Shown piece after piece: positions 1 through 9,607 of a stretch of DNA of 64,000 nt. Every line of letters begins with the position of its first letter. Positions within the stretch are counted from its first letter, which is position 1. A program made the translations under genes and the position numbers. Source of the stretch: CAVVEQ01 sp963802095 (GTDB lineage: Bacteria > Chloroflexota > Anaerolineae > Anaerolineales > Anaerolineaceae); the NCBI GenBank assembly GCA_963802095.1, contig CAWDHI010000007.1, positions 1 through 64,000 of the forward strand, written 5' to 3'. The notes under the pieces were generated by a model. That model did not search any database. It saw only the letters and a list, made by a program, of their open reading frames with translations, and was not told the DNA's origin.

Positions 1-188
1 GAGGGGTTTTCTTATACATCTCTTATGTTCCCTGTACACCCTCAGGTGGAATTCTCCCTCGAAATTTGGTAAAATCATCTCCACACAGCCAGACTGAGTC
101 CCCTCTCACCCGAAAATTGAGATTTCTTCCCCCACTCAGGATGGCAAACATCCGTACTACGGCTTTAATGATTCAGGAGGATTGACCC

Positions 189-2696
189 TTGCCCGGAATG
201 GAACGCTTCACCCAACGTGCCCGCCACGTGCTCAGCCTGGCCCACCAGGCAGCCGAGAGCTTCCGCCAGCCGTTCATCTGCACAGAACATGTGCTCATGG
301 GCTTGATGGAGGAGGAGGAAGGCATTGCCTCGCGCGTCCTGCGCGACCTGGGGCTTGAAACCGAACGACTGAAGGAAATGGTCGAGCGCCTCGGCGGCTA
401 CGGCGAGAACCGTGAGGGCAAGATCGACCTCTCCCCCGGCACCCAGGAACTGCTGGAGCTGGCCATCGAAGAAGCCCGCCGCCTGGGCAACCAATACATC
501 AGCACCGAGCACCTCCTTCTGGCCCTCACCCACTCCAACAAGGATGCCGGGCTGGAAGTGCTGCGCAAGCTGGGCGTCACCCAGGAGCAGGTAAGACGCC
601 AAACCTACCGCGTGCTCAACGAGAACAGCCTGGCAGGTTCGGCCACCACCGCCAGCGGCGATAAGACCGCCCAGCAGAAACCCGAATCCGGCAAGAAGGA
701 TAAGACCCCCCTGGTGGATCAGCTTGCTGTGGATCTCACCGGCAAAGCCGAGGAAGGCAAACTCGACCCCGTCATCGGGCGCGAGATGGAGATCGAGCGC
801 GTCATCCAGGTCCTCGCCCGCCGCACCAAGAATAACCCCGCCCTCATCGGCGAGCCCGGCGTGGGCAAAACCGCCATCATCGAAGGCCTGGCCCAGCGCA
901 TCATCGCCGGGGATGTCCCCGGTCCGCTCGTCAATAAGCGCGTCCTGCAGCTGGATGTTGGCTCGCTGGTGGCAGGCACCATGTACCGCGGTCAGTTCGA
1001 GGAGCGCCTCAAGCGCGTGATCGATGAGCTGAAAGCCACCAAGTCGATCCTCTTCATTGATGAAGTCCACATGCTGGTGGGGGCTGGTTCAGCCGGCTCC
1101 TCCGTGGATGCCGCCAACATCCTCAAGCCCGCGCTTTCCCGCGGCGAGCTGCAGGTGATCGGCGCCACCACCATCGATGAATACCGCAAGAATATCGAAA
1201 GCGACGCCGCCCTCGAACGGCGCTTCCAGCCCATCATGGTCAATGAACCCTCCGTGGAGGAGACCATCCAGATCCTGCGCGGCATTCGCACCCCCTACGA
1301 GGAGCATCACCGCCTGGTGATCTCCGATGAAGCCCTGGAAGCCGCTGCGCGGCTCTCCGCCCGCTACGTGAACGACCGCTTCCTGCCGGATAAGGCCATC
1401 GACCTGATCGACGAATCCTCCTCGCGGGTACGCATGTACAAGAGCCCGCAGGCCAAAGCCCAGAAGGATCTGATGACCCAGCTGCGCGAGGTGCGCCAGA
1501 GTCACACCACCGCGGTGGAGGATGGCCGCCTGGATGAAGCCCAGGCGCTGCTGACCAAGGAAAGCAGCATCAACGCCCAGCTCGATAAAATGCGCACCAC
1601 CTGGGAACGCTCCACCAGTCCTGTGGTCACCGCCGACGATATCGCCGAGGTGGTTTCCATGTGGACCGGCGTGCCTGTGATGCAGATGGCCACTGCCGAA
1701 TCCGAGCGCCTGCTGCACATGGAAGACGAGCTGCGTACCTCCATCGTCGGTCAGGAGGAGGCCATCCAGGCCATCTCCAAGGCTGTCCGGCGCGGCCGCG
1801 CGGGGCTGAAGGATCCAAAGCGCCCGATCGGCTCATTCATCTTCCTCGGACCCACCGGGGTTGGCAAGACGGAACTGACCAAGACGCTCGCGAGCTTCCT
1901 CTTTGGCAGCGAAGAGGCCATGATCCAGCTGGATATGTCCGAATTCATGGAGCGCCACACCGTCAGCCGCCTGGTAGGTGCCCCTCCGGGCTACGTTGGC
2001 TATGATGAAGCCGGTCAGCTCACCGAGGCCATCCGCCGCAAGCCCTATTCCATCGTCGTCTTCGACGAGGTCGAGAAGGCCCACCCGGAGGCGCACAACA
2101 TGCTCCTGCAGATCATGGAGGAGGGGCATCTTTCGGATGCCAAGGGGCGCAAGGTGGATTTCCGCAACGCCATCATCGTCATGACCACCAACATCGGTGC
2201 GGAAGAGATTCGCCGCCAGGGCTCGCTCGGCTTCCAGCTCACCCGCGATGAAGCCATCGAGGAGCAGCAGAAGTACGATACCATGCGCAAGACCCTGCTG
2301 GATTCGCTCAAGAAGGTCTTCCGCCCCGAGTTTCTCAACCGCCTGGATTCGGTCATCGTTTTCCACGCCCTCAACCGGGTGCAGATCCGCGAGATCGTCA
2401 CCCTGGAGCTTAAAAAGGTATCTGATCGCCTGGCGGAGCACAACCTGACCATTGAAGCCACCGAGGAAGCCCTGGGCAAGCTGGCAGATGAAGGCTACGA
2501 TCCCGAAATGGGCGCCCGCCCCCTGCGCCGCGTGATCCAGCAGAAGATCGAGGATGCCCTCTCGGATAAGCTGCTGGCCGGTGAGTTCGTCGATGGCGAT
2601 ATCATCTGGATCGACCTTGACCGGGAAGGGGAGATCACCCTTGCAAAGAAGAAAAAGGTGAAGGTCAAACGCGAGAAGGTCCAGGAGCCTGCATAA
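189..2696 (+). CDS. clpC: ATP-dependent Clp protease ATP-binding subunit ClpC
   Basis: Hsp100 unfoldase that feeds substrates to ClpP in the cytoplasm. The 835-residue protein has two Clp_N repeats (about residues 4-145), AAA+ domain 1 with Walker A GEPGVGKT near residue 221 and Walker B LFIDEVH, a UVR-like middle segment of the ClpC type, and AAA+ domain 2 with Walker A GPTGVGKT near residue 554 and Walker B VVFDEVEKAH. The tripeptide LGF in the loop after domain 2 Walker B fits ClpP docking. The lysine-rich C-terminus is ordinary. The TTG start at 189 is chosen because AGGAGG at 175-180 lies 8 bases upstream; the next ATG at 198 would be 17 bases away. The 188 bases upstream hold no other gene. 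A hairpin terminator followed the gene and is now split by an IS element. No ctsR, mcsA or mcsB lies beside it. Confidence 0.97.
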   Translation: MPGMERFTQRARHVLSLAHQAAESFRQPFICTEHVLMGLMEEEEGIASRVLRDLGLETERLKEMVERLGGYGENREGKIDLSPGTQELLELAIEEARRLGNQYISTEHLLLALTHSNKDAGLEVLRKLGVTQEQVRRQTYRVLNENSLAGSATTASGDKTAQQKPESGKKDKTPLVDQLAVDLTGKAEEGKLDPVIGREMEIERVIQVLARRTKNNPALIGEPGVGKTAIIEGLAQRIIAGDVPGPLVNKRVLQLDVGSLVAGTMYRGQFEERLKRVIDELKATKSILFIDEVHMLVGAGSAGSSVDAANILKPALSRGELQVIGATTIDEYRKNIESDAALERRFQPIMVNEPSVEETIQILRGIRTPYEEHHRLVISDEALEAAARLSARYVNDRFLPDKAIDLIDESSSRVRMYKSPQAKAQKDLMTQLREVRQSHTTAVEDGRLDEAQALLTKESSINAQLDKMRTTWERSTSPVVTADDIAEVVSMWTGVPVMQMATAESERLLHMEDELRTSIVGQEEAIQAISKAVRRGRAGLKDPKRPIGSFIFLGPTGVGKTELTKTLASFLFGSEEAMIQLDMSEFMERHTVSRLVGAPPGYVGYDEAGQLTEAIRRKPYSIVVFDEVEKAHPEAHNMLLQIMEEGHLSDAKGRKVDFRNAIIVMTTNIGAEEIRRQGSLGFQLTRDEAIEEQQKYDTMRKTLLDSLKKVFRPEFLNRLDSVIVFHALNRVQIREIVTLELKKVSDRLAEHNLTIEATEEALGKLADEGYDPEMGARPLRRVIQQKIEDALSDKLLAGEFVDGDIIWIDLDREGEITLAKKKKVKVKREKVQEPA

Positions 2697-2786
2697 GCAG
2701 GGCTGCCGCAAGTGTTCATAAGGCGGGCTCATTGAACTGCACCCCAAAAGTTGGACAAAAAACCAACCGAAAGGGGTGCAGTTTTT

Positions 2787-3278
2787 ATGACGAAATTCAG
2801 TTTAGAAGAGAAAGTAGCCGCGGTCAAAGCAGTACAAGCAGGAGAGAGTATCGCCAGGGTAGCCAGACAGTTTGGAATGAGTGAAAGGGTAGTGAGTAGA
2901 ATTGTTCAGATGGTGGAAGCGCATGGGGAAAGTGGTTTAGGGAAACGGGCATATCACTTGACGGCCGAGCAGAAATACCAAGTATTGATGTATATGCATC
3001 ACAATAATCTTACTTATCAGGAAGCGGGCATACAATTAGGGATAAGTGGATCATCAACAGTCTGGCAGTGGGAGCAAAGATACTTGCAAAATGGCATAGA
3101 GGGACTAAAGGACAAGAAAAAGGGCAGAAAGCCAAGCATACCAAAGCCTAAACAGCCAAAGACCAGGGAAGAAGAATTACTGGATAGGATTCAATATCTT
3201 GAGGCAGAGAATGCTTACCTAAAAAAATTGAACGCCTTGGTTGCAGAGCGGGAAAAGAGCGAAAGAGAGAACGGATAG
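2787..3278 (+). CDS. IS3-family transposase OrfA (helix-turn-helix)
   Basis: DNA-binding subunit of the transposase. An HTH_28-type motif lies near the N-terminus (IARVARQFGMSERVVSRIV), a second HTH follows (YQEAGIQLGISGSSTVWQW), and the C-terminal leucine-rich coiled coil leads into the frameshift zone. The ATG at 2787 with AAAGGGG just upstream is preferred over the TTG at 2751, which lies in the terminal inverted repeat. At 3221-3227 seven adenines occur in the phase CTA AAA AAA, a classic -1 slippery sequence. Slipping there continues without a stop into the orfB frame and makes the OrfAB fusion. Confidence 0.9.
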   Translation: MTKFSLEEKVAAVKAVQAGESIARVARQFGMSERVVSRIVQMVEAHGESGLGKRAYHLTAEQKYQVLMYMHHNNLTYQEAGIQLGISGSSTVWQWEQRYLQNGIEGLKDKKKGRKPSIPKPKQPKTREEELLDRIQYLEAENAYLKKLNALVAEREKSERENG

Positions 3279-3316
3279 CTGTTATCTCTGAGCTAAGGCG
3301 AGAATATCCACTGGAA

Positions 3317-4123
3317 TTGCTTCTGATAATAGCGAAAGTCCCCAGAAGCAGCTATTATTATCACCTGAAACGACTCTCGGAGCCTCTAAAGCACAAGGAT
3401 GAACGAGATGAGATCCTGAAAATATGCTTGGAGAATAAGGGCCGTTATGGATATCGGCGGGTAACGCTTGAATTGCGTCACAGAGGGTTTCAGACCAATC
3501 ACAAGCTGGTCATGAAGCTTATGAAGCAGGAAAAACTCACCTGTAAGTTACGACCCAAGAGATATCATGCTTATCGAGGTGAAGTGGGAAAAATCGCCCC
3601 CAACCTCTTGAAACGTAACTTTAGAGCTGAAAGACCCAATGCAAAATGGACAACAGACATCACAGAATTCAAGCTGTTTGGGCAAAAGCTTTACCTTTCG
3701 CCAATCATGGACCTTTTCAATGGCGAGATTGTCAGTTACTCCCTTTCCAAGAGTCCAAGCTTTCACCAAGTTGCTGAAATGCTCAGGGATGCCTTCCAGA
3801 AAATCCCTGACCATTCTGAATTGATACTGCACTCCGATCAGGGATGGCATTACCAAATGCGACCCTACCAAAAAATGCTCAAAGACAAAGGGATCAGACA
3901 AAGCATGTCTAGAAAAGGTAACTGCTATGATAATTGCGTAATGGAAAACTTCTTTGGCATACTAAAATCTGAGTTCTTCCACAATCAGAAGTTCTCCTCC
4001 CTGGATCACTTCACTAGTCAGTTAGGTGATTATGTCGATTATTACAATAATCGCCGAATAAAGGTTAAACTAAAAGGACTGAGCCCTGTTAAGTTCCGAA
4101 CTCAGTCCTTTTTGTCACCTTAA
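3317..4123 (+). CDS. IS3-family transposase OrfB (DDE integrase domain)
   Basis: Catalytic part of the transposase. The HTH_21 segment (KNKGRYGYRRV-like: ENKGRYGYRRVTLELR) is followed by an rve integrase core with the first Asp in WTTDITEF, the second in LHSDQGWHY and the Glu in NCVMENFFGILKSE, a full DDE triad. The open frame has no stop back to the A7 slippery run at 3221-3227, so the in vivo product is probably the OrfAB fusion from 2787 rather than a separate protein from the weak TTG at 3317. The last codons overlap a strong hairpin. The gene is intact. Confidence 0.92.
   Translation: MLLIIAKVPRSSYYYHLKRLSEPLKHKDERDEILKICLENKGRYGYRRVTLELRHRGFQTNHKLVMKLMKQEKLTCKLRPKRYHAYRGEVGKIAPNLLKRNFRAERPNAKWTTDITEFKLFGQKLYLSPIMDLFNGEIVSYSLSKSPSFHQVAEMLRDAFQKIPDHSELILHSDQGWHYQMRPYQKMLKDKGIRQSMSRKGNCYDNCVMENFFGILKSEFFHNQKFSSLDHFTSQLGDYVDYYNNRRIKVKLKGLSPVKFRTQSFLSP
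4072..4113. terminator. Internal bidirectional terminator of IS copy 1
   Basis: The 12-bp perfect stem AAAAGGACTGAG (4072-4083) and CTCAGTCCTTTT (4101-4112) has a 17-base loop and T runs on both strands. It lies inside the last codons of orfB, so it can end transcription entering from either side of the element. Confidence 0.75.
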
Positions 4124-4211
4124 TGCATGTCTAACAATTGGGGTGCACTACATCATACCCGCCTTTTATATTATTTTCTGCAACAATTGATAGTTTTAAA
4201 TCTATGGTTTT

Positions 4212-4274
4212 AACAGGATTGAAGAATAGAAGGATATTAGGATAAATCTATTCCTTCTATCCTTTTATCCTGTT
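4212..4274. repeat. Imperfect inverted repeat between IS copy 1 and priA
   Basis: The outer arms AACAGGAT (4212-4219) and ATCCTGTT (4267-4274) pair, and inner arms ATAGAAGGA and TCCTTCTAT pair as well. The stretch lies between convergent genes and is AT-rich. It resembles the widespread AACAGGAT-type intergenic repeats and may also act as a weak terminator for priA. Confidence 0.5.
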
Positions 4275-4299
4275 CTTGCGGTCCATTCAACCGAGACTT

Positions 4300-6818
4300 T
4301 TACAACAGACTCGGCGGGTCCACAACCACCCTGGCATCTCCAAGCGGTTTGCCCCGGAGGATGTCTGCCGGGTTGGGGCCTTTCAGGATCACCTGCCAGC
4401 GGTAATAGCCGCTCTCCTTCGAGAAAAAACACGGCACGGGGCCGATCAAATCGGTCGCCTTATACCCGCCCTCCTCCATCCACACCCGTGCCTGCGCAGC
4501 GAAATCCCGCGCGTGCTTCTCTGCCCTGCCTGCATCCATTTCACGGAATTCCACCTTCACAAGTTTGGTGAATGGCGGATACCCCAGATCCCGGCGGAAG
4601 CCCAATTCCTGATGAAAGAAGCCGTTGAAGTCGTGCAGCGCGGCAGCCTGGATGGCGTAATTCTCCGGCTGGAAGGTCTGGAAGATCACCCTGCCGCCCA
4701 GCGGGCTGCGCCCGGCACGCCCGGCAACCTGGGTGAGTAGCTGAAATGTGCGTTCCGCAGCGCGGAAATCCGGGAAGTTCAGCCCCACATCCGCCAGGAT
4801 CACCCCCACCAGCGTCACCAGCGGCAGATCCAAACCTTTGGCCAGCAGCTGGGTGCCGATCAGGATATCCGCGCGATGATTGGCAAAGTGCGAGAGGATC
4901 ATCTCGTTCGCGCCCTTCTGCCGGGTAGTTTCCCAATCCCAGCGCAGGGTGCGCGCGGTTGGAAAGAGTTCCTGCACCAGTTTTTCCACCGCCTGTGTTC
5001 CGGTGCCGTACTGGCGGATCTCCCGGCTACCGCATACGAGGCAGGTCTGCGGTATCTGGCGGGTGTATCCGCAGGAGTGGCAGGTGAGCCTGGCGGTATC
5101 CTCGTGCCAGGTAAGCGGCCGCTCGCAGCGCGGGCAGCGCAGGGAGGCGCCGCACTCCCGGCAGAAGACATAGGTTGTTGATCCGCGCCGGTTGAGGAAG
5201 AGGATGGCTTGTTCACCCCGCTCCAGCACCGCGCCGAGCTCCACCTGCAGCGCGCGGCTGAGGACCGAGCGGTTCCCTTCCTTCAGCTCCGTGCGCATAT
5301 CAATGATGGAGACCGGGGGCATCGGCAGCGTGATCGCGTCCTGATCGGAAGCAAGAGCGGGCAGTTCTTTCTTCATCACGTGGAATTCTTCGGCGATCAC
5401 CGCCCGATGGGCTAACAACCGATTGGGAAGTTCCAGGCGTTCCCAACCCTCCAGGTTGGCCTGCTGCACCATTTCCACCGAAGGGGTGGCTGACCCCAGG
5501 ATGATCACGGATTTTGTGAGACGGGCATACATAAGAGCAGCATCCACCGCGTGGTAACTGGGGGCGAGATCATCCTGGTAGTAGGAGCTTTCGTGGCACT
5601 CGTCCACCACGATCAAGCCGAGCTTGGGCAGGGGGGTGAAAAGCGCGCTTCGCGGACCCAGGATCACATCCAGGGCACCATCCCGTGCGCGCCGCCAGGT
5701 ATCGTAACGCTCGCCGGGCGAGAGCCGGGAGTGGATCAATCCCACCCTCCCCGGAAACCGGGAAAGAAGCCGGCGTACCGTCTGCGGGGTGAGGGAGATC
5801 TCGGGCACGAGTACAATCGCCTGTTTGCCCTTTGCCAGGGTGTGCTCGATGGCTTTGAGGTATATCTCGGTCTTACCCAGAACCGGTCACGCCGTGCAGA
5901 AGGGCCGGCTTGGGGGTGCCTCCGCGGGAGGCACTTTCCAATCCGCGGTCGATCTTTTCCAGGGCTTCCTCCTGGGCGCGGGTGAGCATTGGAGGTTCAA
6001 AGACTGCTGCCTGCAGATCGCGAAGCGGGTCACGCCAGACCTCAGATTCGCCGAGCTGAACCAGCCCCAACTCTGCCAGTTTTTCCAGGTCGGCCAGGCT
6101 GGTGCCGCTGGCGGCATACACCCAGGAGATATTCACCGGTATGGCCTCTTGTGCAAGAAAGGTGAGTGCTTTTTTTCTGCGATCCAAAACCTCAGGTTTC
6201 ATTCTTCTGGTTTCTTCGATTGCTCGCTCTGCTGCTTCCAGCGGCTGGACGAGCTGGGCTGTGCGTACCACCTTTGGTCGCACCGAAGGGGGTGGCAGCA
6301 CTGGCTGGGCGATCAACACCCCTTGTTTCACCAGGGCGACGGCAGAGGGACGCCAATCCACCCGCGGGATGGCGACATCCAACTGCCTGCCCCGCAGGGG
6401 TCCGCGCTTATCGATCTCCGCCAGGATGCGCATTTGAGTCGGACTGGCGGCAAGCACCTCCTCGTCGTGGTTATGTGTAAAAAGCGTATCAGCGTGCTGG
6501 CTGAGTCCGGGTGGTAGCATCAGGTCAATGAAAGTGGAGAGCGGAGCCAGGTATGTTTTGGAAAGCACCGCGGCGAGTTCGAGTTGGGCAGGGGTTAACG
6601 CAGGAAGGAGATCCAGCAGGGCAACCACGGGTTTGGTATCCATCACCTGTGGCTTCTACACCTGACGTAGGACGACCGCCTGCACCAATTGCTTCCCGAA
6701 GGGAACCGCCACCAGGCAGCCGGGCTGAACGGTTGCCCTCCAGCTCCAGGGGCAGGTGGTAATCAAAAACACCCGATACCTGGGGAATATTGACAGCGGC
6801 TTGGATGTATTCGGTCAT
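4300..6818 (-). pseudogene. priA: Primosomal protein N' (replication restart helicase PriA), disrupted
   Basis: PriA restarts stalled replication forks as a 3'-5' helicase. Three pieces are readable. The N-terminal DNA-binding part starts at 6818 (VFDYHLPLELEG). The middle part runs through 6646 to 5873 and stops inside Walker A (GVTGSG). The helicase part runs to 4300, with a DECH box and eight zinc-binding cysteines in CREC, CPRC, CHSC and CLVC. Removing one base near 6731 and one near 5875 restores the reading frame, giving GSGKTEIY at the second site. A TAG codon at 6656-6658 also interrupts the restored frame between VVLRQV and KPQVMDTKP. Two indels could be sequencing errors, but the in-frame stop is a substitution. 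The gene is convergent with clpC. Confidence 0.88.
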
Positions 6819-6841
6819 GGATGTTCCTGGAGGTGAGGTAA

Positions 6842-7681
6842 CTATTTCAGGATGGCCGCAGCACCATACCCAACCACGGAATCATGGTCACCGGTGGTTT
6901 TTCCGGAGGTGGAGTGGTGCAGCACTTGAACACGGGTGGCACCCAGCTTTTTACACACCCAGAGCATGGCAGCCACCGCTCCTGCCCCGCAAGCGGAACC
7001 CTTGCCGAACCTTTCGGCTTGCAGCACTCCTTCAGGAGAGAAGGCTTCCACCTCTCGTAGCATTTCTGAATCCAATTCGCCCGCGCGCGCCTCGGAGTGG
7101 AAGTGGGAGAGATCGGTGCTGGCTACCAGCAGGCAGGGTCTTCCCGACAGCAGGCCAGCCAGATCGCTTGCGAGGGTTTCAAGCTCAGCCGGATCGTTGC
7201 TTCGAATCATCAACGGCAACAATTTGAAATCACCAACAAGAGCGCGTTGCAGGAAAGGGAGCTCAATTTCCAGGGAATGCTCCTGGTCGTAGGCGATGTG
7301 GGTAAGGACAGTCCCTTTGCCATGAAGTCTCTCTTCCAGGTCTCCAACCATTTCTTCATCCACATAGATATCCCCCAAGGGGGTACGATAGGCGGAGTGG
7401 GCGGTGGTTAGAAAAGATGTGAAATGATAGGAATGCAGCGGGGAAAGGATAGCAACAAGAGGATAGCTTTTTCCTTTCACCGCGGAAAAGGCGTAACCCG
7501 CCGTCTCGCCGGAATAAATATGCCCGGCGTGGGGAGCGACCACACCCACAACCTCGCCAACCAAAGCTGGCAGCTTCGCACCAGCCAGGTATTGGTCGAT
7601 TTCGACCGCGAGGCGGGTGGGGTCACCTTCATACCAGCGCCCGGCGATGGGCGAGGGACGGACTGAGTTTATTGATGGCAA
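6842..7681 (-). CDS. amrB: AmmeMemoRadiSam system protein B (Memo-like)
   Basis: Member of the Memo/AmmB family, a metal-binding fold related to class III extradiol dioxygenases that usually neighbours an AMMECR1 protein and a radical SAM enzyme; its biochemical role is not settled. The 279 residues show the family signatures APHAGHIYSG near the N-terminus, SPLHSYHF, STDLSHFH and the C-terminal CGAGAVAAM, which supply the conserved His and Cys residues. The TTG start at 7681 is favoured by AGGAGGTGG immediately upstream. The expected partners (AMMECR1 and radical SAM) are not in this window. It follows the broken priA gene on the same strand. Confidence 0.88.
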   Translation of the reverse strand: MPSINSVRPSPIAGRWYEGDPTRLAVEIDQYLAGAKLPALVGEVVGVVAPHAGHIYSGETAGYAFSAVKGKSYPLVAILSPLHSYHFTSFLTTAHSAYRTPLGDIYVDEEMVGDLEERLHGKGTVLTHIAYDQEHSLEIELPFLQRALVGDFKLLPLMIRSNDPAELETLASDLAGLLSGRPCLLVASTDLSHFHSEARAGELDSEMLREVEAFSPEGVLQAERFGKGSACGAGAVAAMLWVCKKLGATRVQVLHHSTSGKTTGDHDSVVGYGAAAILK

Positions 7682-7815
7682 TCTTCCACCTCCTGGAAGT
7701 GGTTAATTTCATTATATATTCAACGCTTCTAAACATGCGAATAAATTTGTGAACAAACTGAATTAAAAAAAACAGCTGCCCAAACAGTAGCGACTCCAAC
7801 TCAATTTGAAATGAA

Positions 7816-8556
7816 TTATTTCGAAACCCTTTGTTTTACCAATTTTCTTCGAATTGAATTGAGACGAAACATGGCCAGTAAAAAGTAGTAACTGAAGACC
7901 ACGATATTTCGTTTAGGTCTTCCTGATTTTCTCTCCTCAAATTCAAATGGGATTTCGATAACCGTTGCAGGGGGGGACATTTCCCAAAGCATTTTCACAA
8001 GGATTTCCTCAATGATGTCAAAATGCCTGAATAATAGATGCAGCTTCCTAAAAGACTCCCCCCGGTATAAGCGGAAGCTATTTGAAACATCGAGCACAGG
8101 AATTTTCACAAATCTATTAAAAATCAAATTAAGGGTCTTGCTCATAATAACAAGCAACCAGGGATTCCTGGTACTCCCCCCGGTGACATATCTTGAGGCG
8201 ATGATGATATCAGCCTCCGTTCGCTTTTCCCACAATTTTTGGATGAATTCGGGAGAATGAGACCCATCCGAATCCATGATCACCACATACTCTCCGGTCG
8301 TATTGGCAATCCCAGTTCGGATGGCATCACCATAATCGTTGCTATTCAACCGGTTTAAGTAGCGAACAGAATTCATCCGGCAGACCTCTTCGGTATTATC
8401 CGTTGGGGATTGTGTGTCCACAACGATGATTTCAAATCGTACTGTCAGAGATTGGGAAATTGAACTGATTTCAGGCAGAAGATACTTCAGGTTTTCAGCT
8501 TCGCCATACGCAGCTAGGATGATCGAAAGGCTCTCCTGATCAGGCGAATTCATCAT
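7816..8556 (-). CDS. Family 2 glycosyltransferase (DPM1-like)
   Basis: GT-A fold transferase similar to polyprenyl-phosphate sugar synthases. The 246 residues begin with SIILAAYGEAENLKYLLPEI and carry a divalent-metal motif MDSDGSHSP and the acceptor-side segment ASRYVTGGSTRN. It lacks the long C-terminal membrane domain of ArnC-like enzymes and has only a short hydrophobic tail (SYYFLLAMF). It is the last gene of the CDP-dideoxyhexose operon, starting 7 bases after the epimerase gene, so it may transfer the dideoxy sugar or prime the glycan. The exact donor cannot be told from sequence. Confidence 0.85.
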   Translation of the reverse strand: MMNSPDQESLSIILAAYGEAENLKYLLPEISSISQSLTVRFEIIVVDTQSPTDNTEEVCRMNSVRYLNRLNSNDYGDAIRTGIANTTGEYVVIMDSDGSHSPEFIQKLWEKRTEADIIIASRYVTGGSTRNPWLLVIMSKTLNLIFNRFVKIPVLDVSNSFRLYRGESFRKLHLLFRHFDIIEEILVKMLWEMSPPATVIEIPFEFEERKSGRPKRNIVVFSYYFLLAMFRLNSIRRKLVKQRVSK

Positions 8557-8563
8557 ATTGCTT

Positions 8564-9607
8564 TCACTGGGCAGTTTTCTCCCCGATCACCTGCCGGCAC
8601 CATTCGAGCGTATTCTGGATTCCGGTTACCTTATCGACCTTTGGAGTCCAGGAGAAATCCCGGGTGGCGCTTCCATTATTCGCGACGAAAACCTTCTGAT
8701 CCCCCTCCCGCCAATCCTGTTTGAAATAATTTAAATGAACATTTAATATCTTTTCAAGCAGCGAGAACAGTTCAACAATTGAAAGGCTGTTATTCATGCC
8801 TCCGCCAATGTTGAAAACCTTCCCGCGTGTTTTTTCTATACTCTTCACTGCCTGCCTGTAAACTGATATTAAATCTTCGGTGTGCAGCACATCCCTTACC
8901 TGTTTACCGTCGCCACTAATGGAAAATGGCTGAGAATCCTTACTTTGCGCTTCCAACGCTTTCAGGCAAAACCAGCCCACCCACCCCTGGTCAAATGTGG
9001 CAAATTGACGACTACCATAGATAGAGGAATGCCTGAAAACCACTGAAGAGATTCCATAGATTCTATGGAAATCCTGAACGTATTGGTCCGCAGCCAATTT
9101 AGAACATCCGTAGGGGGAATGGGCTTTCAAGGGTGTCGATTCATCCAGACCCTCTGGAAAATCAGGCAGGATGTAGCGGCTATCCATTTCCAAAGTTCTC
9201 AATTGTTCCAGAGGACCATAAACTTTATTGGAGGATGAATACAATATGATCGTTTTTGGAGAATCCAACCGGATTGCATCGAGGATATTGAAGGTTCCCA
9301 GCGCGTTGGTTTCGAAATCCAGGCGCGGGTCGCTGATGCTGGTGGTCATCGCCACTTGTCCGGCAAGGTGCGCGATCACATCCGGTTGAAAATCCTTGAT
9401 CATTGTTCGGATACTCTCGGCATCTCGAACATCGCTTTCATAAAAATTAAATTGCTTGGGGCGGGATTGCTGAAGCCATTCGAGATTGGTCCGGGAGCCT
9501 ACCCTGGAGAGATTATCCAGGAGACCCACTTCTTCGCCATCTTCGATCAGAGCATTGGCGAGATTTGTGCCCACGAAACCACAACCACCGGTGATCAACC
9601 ATTTCAT
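8564..9607 (-). CDS. rfbE: CDP-paratose 2-epimerase (CDP-tyvelose forming)
   Basis: Extended SDR enzyme that converts CDP-paratose to CDP-tyvelose by C2 epimerisation. The 347 residues have the nucleotide-binding GGCGFVGTNLA motif, the serine-rich strand SSSNKVYG, the YGCSKLAAD catalytic Tyr and Lys, and the segment GSRQFATFDQGWVGWF, which is very characteristic of the tyvelose epimerase family. The start codon overlaps the stop of the preceding reductase (ATGA at 9604-9607), a sign of translational coupling. It gives the operon its likely end product, CDP-tyvelose rather than CDP-abequose. Confidence 0.87.
   Translation of the reverse strand: MKWLITGGCGFVGTNLANALIEDGEEVGLLDNLSRVGSRTNLEWLQQSRPKQFNFYESDVRDAESIRTMIKDFQPDVIAHLAGQVAMTTSISDPRLDFETNALGTFNILDAIRLDSPKTIILYSSSNKVYGPLEQLRTLEMDSRYILPDFPEGLDESTPLKAHSPYGCSKLAADQYVQDFHRIYGISSVVFRHSSIYGSRQFATFDQGWVGWFCLKALEAQSKDSQPFSISGDGKQVRDVLHTEDLISVYRQAVKSIEKTRGKVFNIGGGMNNSLSIVELFSLLEKILNVHLNYFKQDWREGDQKVFVANNGSATRDFSWTPKVDKVTGIQNTLEWCRQVIGEKTAQ

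Larger units (their letters stand above)
2733..4152 (+). mobile_element. IS3-family insertion sequence, copy 1
   Basis: A complete 1420-bp element. The left end starts TGAACTGCACCCCAAAAG and the right end is its imperfect inverse, finishing TTGGGGTGCACTACA. It is flanked by the 4-bp direct repeat TCAT at 2729-2732 and 4153-4156. It carries orfA and orfB in the IS3 arrangement with a -1 slippery site. The whole element looks the same as the copy at 18422-19841; the one difference noticed is A at 2945 versus T at 18634. Near identity means recent transposition. The internal hairpin near the 3' end is listed separately. Confidence 0.93.
2720..4167 (+). terminator. clpC/priA terminator hairpin split by IS copy 1
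   Basis: The left arm AAGGCGGG (2720-2727) and right arm CCCGCC plus TTTT (4158-4167) form a GC-rich stem with a T tract when the 1420-bp insertion and one copy of its target duplication are removed. The restored loop is CTCATA, and the inserted element interrupts exactly its central TCAT. The terminator would have served the convergent genes clpC (+) and priA (-). Confidence 0.85.

Noticed and set aside
198..2696. clpC start at the ATG of 198
   Set aside because: AGGAGG at 175-180 is spaced 8 bases from the TTG at 189 but 17 from the ATG.
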